Shown here piece by piece: positions 1 to 6,688 of a DNA stretch of 9,275 nucleotides; the first letter of the stretch is position 1; every line of letters starts with the position of its first letter. The translations under genes were made by a program, and so were the position numbers. The stretch lies in assembly GCA_947460165.1 (NCBI GenBank), contig CANHKH010000104.1, positions 1 through 9,275 on the forward strand, in the 5' to 3' direction. This DNA comes from Comamonadaceae bacterium (lineage in GTDB: Bacteria > Pseudomonadota > Gammaproteobacteria > Burkholderiales > Burkholderiaceae_C). The notes beneath the pieces were generated by a model. The model searched no databases, was not told where the DNA came from, and saw nothing but the letters and a program-made list of their open reading frames with translations.

Positions 1-317
1 AGAACCCAGACTACAAGTACAGCCTGGCTTTTTTGGGCTACGGGCGCAACCCCGAGCATGCCGAAATTGAGCTGACTTACAACTGGGGCGTGGACAGCTA
101 CGAGATGGGTACGGCCTACGGCCACATTGCCCTGGGCGTGCCCGATGCGTATGCCGCCTGCGAAAAAATCAAATCGGCCGGCGGCAAGGTCACCCGCGAG
201 GCCGGCCCGGTCAAAGGCGGCAGCACGGTGATTGCCTTTGTCACCGACCCGGACGGCTACAAGATCGAATTGATCCAGCGGACCGGCGAGATGGCTGGCG
301 GCGTGGGTCAGGGTTGA
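1..317 (+). CDS. gloA: Lactoylglutathione lyase (glyoxalase I), 3' part
   Basis: The reading frame is open from base 3 at the window edge, so the start and roughly the first quarter to third of the protein lie outside. About 104 residues remain. They match the C-terminal part of metal-dependent bacterial glyoxalase I, with the runs KYSLAFLGYG, IELTYNWGVD, TAYGHIALGV, VTREAGPVKGG and DPDGYKIELIQ. The family isomerises the hemithioacetal of methylglyoxal and glutathione to S-lactoylglutathione in the cytoplasm. Three of the four metal ligands known from E. coli GloA are visible: the Glu of IELTYNW, the His of YGHIAL and the Glu of KIELIQ. The first His ligand would be upstream. The fold is a VOC (paired beta-alpha-beta-beta-beta) domain, and only the second half is complete here. 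A short Gly-rich tail, TGEMAGGVGQG, follows the conserved end. The gene converges on eda. Confidence 0.95.
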   Translation, partial: NPDYKYSLAFLGYGRNPEHAEIELTYNWGVDSYEMGTAYGHIALGVPDAYAACEKIKSAGGKVTREAGPVKGGSTVIAFVTDPDGYKIELIQRTGEMAGGVGQG

Positions 318-346
318 TTCCGCGAGGGCCACAGGCGGCTTGACTT

Positions 347-411
347 TGTAGGCGCTGGCCTACAGGCGAATGTTTGCCTGCGGTGGTGCCCGTTGAGCGC
401 CACGATTCGCC
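347..411. other. Two adjacent stem-loops in the gloA/eda convergent gap
   Basis: The 120-base gap between the gloA stop and the eda stop holds no gene that I can support. It contains two foldable elements. The first is a perfect 7-bp stem, TGTAGGC (347-353) with GCCTACA (358-364), around a GCTG loop. The second begins directly after it: GGCGAAT (365-371) pairs with ATTCGCC (405-411), and nested inside, GTGGTGC (383-389) pairs with GCGCCAC (397-403) with one G-U pair. Neither strand has a T run after the stems, so this is not a classical intrinsic terminator. It may still end or protect both converging transcripts, or be a dispersed intergenic repeat. The stems are seen in the sequence; the role is inference. 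Confidence 0.4.
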
Positions 412-437
412 AGCAGGCTGTCTACAAGGGGCACCAG

Positions 438-1093
438 TCAGACCGGCTGCCTCTTGAACTGACTGGCTTGCTGAGCCAGGAGCGTGATGCGTGCCCAATC
501 GCCCGCGACCACGGCATCGGCCGGCGTGAGCCAGGAGCCGCCCACGCAGGCCACGTTGGGCAAGGCCAAAAACTCGGCCGCATTGGCCGCCGACACCCCA
601 CCCGTGGGGCAAAAACGCACATCGAAAAACGGCCCAGACCAGGCCTTGAGCATGGCCGTGCCGCCGGCTTGCAGGGCCGGAAAGAACTTGAGCTCGTGGT
701 AGCCCTCTTGCTGGGCCAGCAAGATCTCGCTGCCCGTGGCCACGCCGGGCAAGAGCGGCAGGCCCGCGTCGCGGCAGCCCTGGCCCAGGGCGGGGGTAAA
801 GCCTGGGCTGACGGCAAAGCGCGCACCGGCGTCGCGCGCCGAGCGGGCATCGGCTGCAGAGCGCACGGTGCCTGCGCCCACCACGGCCTCGGGCACGTCC
901 CGGGCAATGGCGGCCATGCAGGCCAGCGCTTGGGGGGTGCGCAAGGTGATCTCCAGCATGCGTATGCCGCCCGCCACCAAGGCGCGGGCCAGGGGCACGG
1001 CGTGGGCCACCTCGCCCAGCACAATGACGGGAATCACGGGCGCGCTGTGCATCACCTGCAGGGCGCTGAGGGTGGGCAACGCAGGAGTGGGGG

Positions 1094-1103
<10 letters not shown>
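438..1103 (-). CDS. eda: KDPG aldolase (2-dehydro-3-deoxyphosphogluconate aldolase)
   Basis: This 221-residue class I aldolase cleaves 2-keto-3-deoxy-6-phosphogluconate to pyruvate and glyceraldehyde 3-phosphate, the last step of the Entner-Doudoroff pathway. The family also acts on 4-hydroxy-2-oxoglutarate. Key residues fall at a constant +6 offset from the E. coli enzyme: Glu51 (in LEITLRT), Arg55, and the Schiff-base Lys139 in ELKFFPA. Other family marks are VGAGTV (75-80), FAVSPGF (96-102), LLPGVAT (117-123), and the phosphate-binding stretch FCPTGGV (164-170). The ATG at 1103 was chosen over an in-frame TTG at 1109 because AAGGAG lies 7 bases upstream of it. The start sits inside the end of edd (10-base overlap), so the two are co-transcribed and probably translationally coupled. 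The length is normal for the family and nothing looks broken. Confidence 0.97.
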
Positions 1104-2893
<1,790 letters not shown>

Positions 2894-3073
2894 GGCGGGG
2901 GTGAGCGTAAAAAGAATGCATCGTAAGCGGGCCAAGGCGCTGGCAGGCGCTTGCGGGTTTCCAACAGGTTACGGACTTGGGGCCTGGACTGGAGCCTGGC
3001 TTGCGCTGACGCACACAAAATCCTTCACAAAACCCTTGTTTCACCTCCCCAGGTCACGGTAGAGTTGCACCCC
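2894..3073. promoter_or_regulatory. Divergent edd / chaC intergenic region
   Basis: This 180-base gap must hold the promoters of edd (- strand) and chaC (+ strand). I find no strong sigma-70 pair for either. For chaC, TAGAGT (3060-3065) matches 4 of 6 -10 positions, with TTGTTT (3036-3041) 18 bases upstream; it would start transcription close to the GTG at 3074. For edd, TACGAT about 35 bases before the ATG is the only -10-like hexamer that stands out, without a matching -35. No palindrome convincing enough to call an operator was found. Confidence 0.35.
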
Positions 3074-3664
3074 GTGAACACGACATTGACGCACCCTCTG
3101 GTCCTGCGCGACACCGCCGCCCTGCTGGAAGACACCCGCCAAGCCTGGGGCGGCCAGCAAGACCTCTGGGTGTTTGCTTACGCCTCGCTCATTTGGCGGC
3201 CGGAGTTTGAACACGCCGAGCAGCGCTGGGCGCAGGTGCACGGCTACCACCGTGCCCTGAAAATGTGGAGCCGCATCAACCGAGGCACGCCCGAGTGCCC
3301 AGGCTTGGTGTTTGCGCTGATTTCGGGCGGCAGTTGCAAAGGCGCGGTCTACCGCATCCCCCAGGCCCAGGGCCACCAAGCGCTGGACCAACTCTGGCAG
3401 CGCGAAATGCCCTCCGGCGTGTACGACCCCAAATGGCTGCACTGCCGCACGCCCCAAGGCCAGGTCAAGGCGCTGGCGTTCACGCTCTCGCGCCAAAGCC
3501 CCAACTTCACGGGCGCGCTGTGCCAAGCGCAACTGCAACACATTTTTAAGAACTCGCAAGGGCGCTACGGCAGCACCTTGGACTACGCGCGCCAAACCTA
3601 TGACTGCCTGGCGCAAGCGGGCATCCACGACCGCGAGTTGCAGCAGGTGCTGAGCTTGGCTTGA
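3074..3664 (+). CDS. chaC: ChaC-type gamma-glutamylcyclotransferase
   Basis: The predicted protein has 196 residues from the GTG at 3074. The ChaC family cleaves glutathione to 5-oxoproline and Cys-Gly in the cytoplasm. Visible features are the N-terminal substrate loop VFAYASLIW (33-41), where the usual family motif is YGSL, then the conserved Arg-rich strand GYHRALKMWSRINRGTPE, LVFALISGGSCKGAVYRI, and LWQREMPSGVYDPKW with Glu111 in the position of the catalytic glutamate. The end, YGSTLDYARQTYDCL, is typical of this family in proteobacteria. The start is uncertain: the frame stays open upstream to 2951, but the encoded extension is not family-like, and neither GTG 3074 nor TTG 3065 has a good Shine-Dalgarno. 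The gene is divergent from edd and lies 56 bases before pdxH in the same direction. General function is confident; substrate specificity is inferred from family. Confidence 0.9.
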   Translation: MNTTLTHPLVLRDTAALLEDTRQAWGGQQDLWVFAYASLIWRPEFEHAEQRWAQVHGYHRALKMWSRINRGTPECPGLVFALISGGSCKGAVYRIPQAQGHQALDQLWQREMPSGVYDPKWLHCRTPQGQVKALAFTLSRQSPNFTGALCQAQLQHIFKNSQGRYGSTLDYARQTYDCLAQAGIHDRELQQVLSLA

Positions 3665-3708
3665 AGGGGAATCAGGCGGGCTGCAGCCCTGACACCAAAA
3701 CGGCTCCG

Positions 3709-3714
3709 TATACT
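3709..3714 (+). promoter_or_regulatory. Candidate -10 box of pdxH, leaderless start
   Basis: TATACT matches 5 of 6 sigma-70 -10 positions and ends 6 bases before the pdxH ATG. With the usual spacing, transcription would begin on or next to the A of that ATG. No good -35 lies 16-18 bases upstream: CTGACA at 3689-3694 is only 14 bases away. A perfect 12-base palindrome, GGGCTGCAGCCC (3678-3689), lies just upstream and could be an operator or the end hairpin of chaC. There is no Shine-Dalgarno between the box and the ATG, consistent with a leaderless message. Confidence 0.35.
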
Positions 3715-3720
3715 GGCCCA

Positions 3721-4368
3721 ATGACTTCAACGCCATCGTCCATCGCCGACCTTCGCAAGAGCTACGAGAAGGCCGAACTCAACGAAGAGGCCAGCCAAGC
3801 CGACCCGCTCAAGCAGTTTGAGCAGTGGCTGCAACAAGCCTTGGCCGCCCAGCTGCCCGAGCCCAACGCCATGACGCTGGCCACCGTGGGCAGTGACCTG
3901 CGCCCTTCCACCCGGGTGGTGCTGATCAAAGGCCTGGATGAGCGCGGCATTGTTTGGTACACCAACTACCACAGCCGCAAGGGCCAGGCGCTGGCCGGCA
4001 ACCCCTTTGCGGCGCTGCAGTTCCACTGGGTGGAGTTGGAGCGCGTGGTGCGCATTGAGGGCCGGGTGGAAAAAGTATCGGCCGAGCAAAGCGACTCTTA
4101 CTTTCACAGCCGCCCGCTGGACTCGCGCATAGGCGCTTGGGCCAGCCCGCAAAGCGAGGTGATCTCTGGCCGCAGCGTGTTGGTGGCCAATGCGGCCAAG
4201 TACGGCGCGCAGTTTTTGCTGCAACCACCGCGCCCGCCGCACTGGGGCGGCTACCGCTTGGTGCCCGACCGCTGGGAGTTTTGGCAAGGCCGCAAAAGTC
4301 GGCTTCATGACCGGCTGCGCTACAGGCAGGACTCAGGGGTCTGGGTCAGGGAACGCCTGGCGCCTTGA
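3721..4368 (+). CDS. pdxH: Pyridoxine/pyridoxamine 5'-phosphate oxidase
   Basis: This 215-residue FMN enzyme oxidises pyridoxamine 5'-phosphate or pyridoxine 5'-phosphate to pyridoxal 5'-phosphate with oxygen, the last step of vitamin B6 cofactor synthesis and salvage. It is cytoplasmic and expected to be a homodimer. Family marks in order: LRKSYEKAEL near the N-terminus, the FMN-binding strand RVVLIKG (65-71), YTNYHSRKG (80-88), FHWVELERVVRIEG (101-114), SRPLDSRIGAWASPQS (130-145), and the C-terminal signature PPHWGGYRLVPDRWEFWQG (172-190) with RLHDR and the terminal ERLAP. The ATG at 3721 matches the usual family start. A TTG at 3661 would overlap the chaC stop and add 20 unconserved residues. 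The gene follows chaC by 56 bases and may have its own promoter. It converges on the unknown gene ending at 4404. Confidence 0.97.
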   Translation: MTSTPSSIADLRKSYEKAELNEEASQADPLKQFEQWLQQALAAQLPEPNAMTLATVGSDLRPSTRVVLIKGLDERGIVWYTNYHSRKGQALAGNPFAALQFHWVELERVVRIEGRVEKVSAEQSDSYFHSRPLDSRIGAWASPQSEVISGRSVLVANAAKYGAQFLLQPPRPPHWGGYRLVPDRWEFWQGRKSRLHDRLRYRQDSGVWVRERLAP

Positions 4369-4384
4369 TCAGCGCCCGAGTTGA

Positions 4385-4409
4385 AGGACGTAAACGTCCT
4401 CTGTTATTT
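4385..4409 (+). terminator. Probable intrinsic terminator after pdxH
   Basis: AGGACG (4385-4390) pairs with CGTCCT (4395-4400) around a TAAA loop, 16 bases after the pdxH stop, and is followed by the T-rich CTGTTATTT. The stem is short and the T tract is interrupted, so it is a modest terminator for the + strand. In the - direction the hairpin is followed by no T run. Its end overlaps the stop codon of the convergent gene at 4404. Confidence 0.5.
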
Positions 4410-5324
4410 GACAGAGCTCTGAGCCGGACAGACTGAAGCGGCTGTGGGTGACGCATCCACCGGCACTGACATCAGTTCGCCGTTGAGCCGGCGCAGCAAC
4501 ATGCGCGAGCAACGCTGCTCCAGAATTTGAGCGCGTTCTATCTGTTCTTGTCCTCCCAGAGGGAAGCGAACTGTCCGCGATGGCACCGCTGTGCGAGTCT
4601 CACTCCGCGACCATTCTGTCATCAGGTAGTGAATCCCTCGAGCCAACAACTCGGTGGCTTGTGACTTGAGTAAAGCGCCGTCTTGCGCATTCCAGAGTTC
4701 AGTCAAATCCGCTGCAACTTGGGGCGAGGAAATGACGCGAACCGCAGCGCGCCGCTCTTCGCCAGAGGCACCTGTGGCCTTGATCGACGCCATCACGTCC
4801 ACCACCAGCGCCTGACGATCCTGACTCATTTGGTAGATTGGGCGAACCTCCACATGCCAAGGCGCGTGATGGGCTTCTCCCACCAAGCCGCCTTCGAAAG
4901 GAGAAGCCATCGCCCGCAAATGAATTGGCGTTTGCATCAAAAAATCATGCTTCTCGAACTTGGCCAACACATCGGCATGCGGAACAAGAACCTGATCGGC
5001 GCGCTCCTGCAGTGCCTGCATCTCCCGTTGAACCGCTCTCCCAACGATGGCTGCATGGGTCAGAACGGAAATGAGCATCAACCCCGCATTGCCGCCAGGG
5101 TAGAGCATAGAGCCCGGTGCAGTACCTGCCCCGTCGAGGTTGTTCAAACCCCGAAACTCAGGTTGAGGCCCTCCCTCTGCAGACCAGCTGAGCGCCCATC
5201 GACTCTGCTCAGTCAAAATCGATGGGCTGGGCACGGGGCTGGGGGCCATCCCACTGGCAGCTGACCCGACCATGAAGAGCAGAGCACCTGTCAAGCGGCT
5301 CAGCCACCCAGACAGATGTCTCAT
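4404..5324 (-). CDS. Uncharacterised exported protein, second gene of a lipoprotein pair
   Basis: I do not recognise a named family. The 306-residue product starts with a likely signal peptide: Arg residues at 2 and 10, a hydrophobic core LTGALLFMVG (11-20), and cleavage plausible near SAASG-MA (21-27). A Pro-rich linker follows. Next comes a Gly-containing hydrophobic segment (about 73-96, MLYPGGNAG then LMLISVLTHAAIVG) that could insert in a membrane. It is followed by a charged, probably helical stretch (98-125), then a mixed alpha/beta C-terminal region with Cys272 and Cys299. The ATG at 5324 overlaps the stop of the upstream lipoprotein gene as ATGA and has no Shine-Dalgarno, so translation is probably coupled. 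Codon use and base composition are less GC-rich than in pdxH or pcnB. A joint function in the cell envelope is likely from export signals and pairing; the activity is unknown. Confidence 0.8.
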   Translation of the reverse strand: MRHLSGWLSRLTGALLFMVGSAASGMAPSPVPSPSILTEQSRWALSWSAEGGPQPEFRGLNNLDGAGTAPGSMLYPGGNAGLMLISVLTHAAIVGRAVQREMQALQERADQVLVPHADVLAKFEKHDFLMQTPIHLRAMASPFEGGLVGEAHHAPWHVEVRPIYQMSQDRQALVVDVMASIKATGASGEERRAAVRVISSPQVAADLTELWNAQDGALLKSQATELLARGIHYLMTEWSRSETRTAVPSRTVRFPLGGQEQIERAQILEQRCSRMLLRRLNGELMSVPVDASPTAASVCPAQSSVK

Positions 5325-6007
5325 CGAAGAGGTTTCAGAAGTTGGGTCTTTCCGATTTCCAGAGCCTGAAAATAGGCATTGGACAGGTCAGGGTACTCGG
5401 GCGGTTGATCCCACTTTGCGGCCGCCTTGGTCAGTGCAATCGGTTCAAACCACTCGAGTGCATTGGTCTGTGTATTGACCATGAAAACAGTGGCGTTGAA
5501 AACCGCATAAGGCTCGCCGACCGGCACGTAGGAACTGTAGGCACGCCAGACCCCTAGGGCAGAGACCTGAAATACAACCAGTCGATCAATGTTGTATTTG
5601 TCACGCAGCCCCCGGAAATCTTTGCGTGCAAAGTTGACGGCTTCACCATCAAAAGAGGGCAAGTCGTCAAGCTTGAGCGGATCCTTCAAAACCAGGGGCC
5701 TGACTCCCTTTTTATCCAACAAAGCACCAGCTTGGGCGGCAAGCTCTGGCAGGTCTTCGATGGGCAAGGTGCGCACATGGTCCGTCATTCGGCTGTGAAA
5801 CCCACGTGCCACACCGATGCACAACAGGCAACCGGCGCCTGGAAACTCAGTGTCAACCTTGGGAAGGGGCGCCATGGCCACACCCACCCGTCCACCCGCT
5901 GAAGACAGGGTCGACGAATCAAGGGGAATCGAATTTTGAATGCGGGTGGCGCAACCCGACAGGACCGTTAACGCTATGAATACACCAGCAAAAAGGAAAC
6001 GATTCAC
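5321..6007 (-). CDS. Uncharacterised lipoprotein, first gene of the pair
   Basis: The 228-residue product begins with a textbook lipoprotein signal: MNRF, a hydrophobic core, then the lipobox LSGC with Cys19. Residue +2 is Ala, not Asp, so outer-membrane sorting is expected under the E. coli rule. The mature part has a CLLC motif (60-63) after KVDTEFPGAG, a charged central region, and a C-terminal block rich in strands: NIDRLVVFQVSALGVWRAY, YAVFNATVFMVN, then ALEWFEPI, and AYFQALEIGKTQLLKPL at the end. I know of similar unnamed proteobacterial proteins but cannot assign a function. The start is a GTG at 6007, weakly supported by GGGGTG upstream; an ATG at 6020 is out of frame. The gene overlaps the next one by 4 bases (ATGA). 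Its DNA is less GC-rich than the flanks: 32 of 60 bases are G or C in 5701-5760, against 44 of 60 in 7141-7200. Confidence 0.85.
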   Translation of the reverse strand: MNRFLFAGVFIALTVLSGCATRIQNSIPLDSSTLSSAGGRVGVAMAPLPKVDTEFPGAGCLLCIGVARGFHSRMTDHVRTLPIEDLPELAAQAGALLDKKGVRPLVLKDPLKLDDLPSFDGEAVNFARKDFRGLRDKYNIDRLVVFQVSALGVWRAYSSYVPVGEPYAVFNATVFMVNTQTNALEWFEPIALTKAAAKWDQPPEYPDLSNAYFQALEIGKTQLLKPLR

Positions 6008-6020
6008 AAGAGCACCCCAT

Positions 6021-6100
6021 GAGAATTGAAAATGGAATATTAGCCATAGATGTCTACTTAATTGTTAAAAAAGTAAACAAATATGGACTTTTCTCCATTG
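6021..6100 (-). promoter_or_regulatory. A+T-rich upstream region of the lipoprotein pair
   Basis: By hand count 22 of these 80 bases are G or C, an extreme drop in this GC-rich window. The block lies directly upstream of the GTG at 6007, so it probably holds the promoter of the two-gene unit. On the - strand, TAATAT (6042-6037) is the best -10-like hexamer; I find no good -35 at the right distance. The block also carries TTGTT and AACAA as a 5-base inverted repeat around TACTTTTTT, which could be a protein site or simply A+T-rich chance. The rest of the gap, up to 6150, shows nothing convincing, and there is no clear terminator for folK. Confidence 0.4.
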
Positions 6101-6150
6101 GAGGGCTCGTTGACAGAGCTCCATCGCCACCCAAGCTGACTCCTAGCAAT

Positions 6151-6684
6151 TCAGGGTCGCGAGCTCAATTCCAGAGGTCCGGCTTGGTGTACGCCCTGGT
6201 TGGCCACGACTTGCAGCTGTGGGTCGCTCACCCGCTCTGGCGCGATCTCGGCCAGGGGGTGGAGCACAAAGGCGCGCTGGTGCATGCGCGGGTGAGGCAC
6301 GGTCAGCTGGGCTGAGGCTATGTGGGCCTCGCCGTAGAGCAGCAAGTCCAAATCCAGGGTGCGGGGGGCGTTGCGGTAGGGCCGCTGGCGGCCGGCTTGG
6401 CGCTCGAGTTCTTGGAGTGCCTTCAGCAGATCAGGGGCACTGAGCTGGGTTTGGAGTTGGGCCACGGCGTTGAAGTAGTGCGGACTGTCGGGCTCGCAGC
6501 CTTGCGGCGCGGTGTGATACAGGCTGGATGCGGCCACCACATGCGTCAGAGGCAGCGCTGCCAGGGCCTGCACCGCCCAGGCCAAGGTGGCGGGTGCATC
6601 GCCTAGATTGGCGCCCAAGCCCACAAAGGCGAGCACGGGCGCCGGGGCCAAGTGCCCCAAGTTGCCTGAGTGCTCAGGGTTCAC
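6151..6684 (-). CDS. folK: 6-hydroxymethyl-7,8-dihydropterin pyrophosphokinase (HPPK)
   Basis: FolK transfers pyrophosphate from ATP to 6-hydroxymethyl-7,8-dihydropterin, giving the substrate of dihydropteroate synthase in folate synthesis. The family is recognised by VGLGANLGD at the N-terminus, SSLYHTAP, a LeuLeuLysAlaLeu helix, the signature RNAPRTLDLDLLLYG with the two metal-binding aspartates of DLDL, and VPHPRMHQRAFVLHPLAEIAP. The start is uncertain. The GTG at 6684 lies 4 bases after the pcnB stop and gives 177 residues. TTG at 6660 or 6651 and GTG at 6636 are also possible; the last gives 161 residues and an N-terminus closest to E. coli FolK (159). None has a convincing Shine-Dalgarno at good spacing. 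I give the pcnB-coupled start but hold it weakly. The gene closes the hda-HAD-pcnB-folK operon. Confidence 0.93.
   Translation of the reverse strand: MNPEHSGNLGHLAPAPVLAFVGLGANLGDAPATLAWAVQALAALPLTHVVAASSLYHTAPQGCEPDSPHYFNAVAQLQTQLSAPDLLKALQELERQAGRQRPYRNAPRTLDLDLLLYGEAHIASAQLTVPHPRMHQRAFVLHPLAEIAPERVSDPQLQVVANQGVHQAGPLELSSRP
6665..6678. repeat. 14-base palindromic hairpin at the pcnB/folK junction
   Basis: CCTGAG, TG, CTCAGG forms a short inverted repeat with 5 or 6 bp of stem. It lies between the most upstream possible folK start (6684) and the three downstream ones (6660, 6651, 6636). It could shape which start is used, or be part of the coding sequence by chance. No T run follows on the - strand, so it is not an intrinsic terminator. 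Confidence 0.4.
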
Positions 6685-6688
6685 GGCC

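Noticed and set aside
2935..2935. TTG start for edd that would add 14 N-terminal residues
   Set aside because: The extra residues (MARLRCILFTLTPA) do not match the family N-terminus, while the ATG at 2893 gives the usual length.
4412..4421. CAGAGCTCTG palindrome next to the convergent pdxH end
   Set aside because: It lies inside the last codons of the unknown gene, is only 10 bases, and no second copy or spacing suggests a binding site.
5710..5718. TTATCCAAC, resembling a DnaA box
   Set aside because: It differs from TTATCCACA at two positions, stands alone, and lies within a coding region; no origin-like cluster is present.
6045..6089. A 14-codon open frame on the - strand (MEKSPYLFTFLTIK) in the A+T-rich block, a possible leader peptide
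   Set aside because: It has no Shine-Dalgarno, no attenuator-like stems follow it, and frames this short occur by chance in A+T-rich DNA.
6019..6315. A 98-codon open frame on the + strand starting in the A+T-rich block
   Set aside because: Its first ~45 codons look mildly protein-like, but the rest is antisense to folK and it has no good Shine-Dalgarno or family match. It is worth only a glance in ribosome profiling data.
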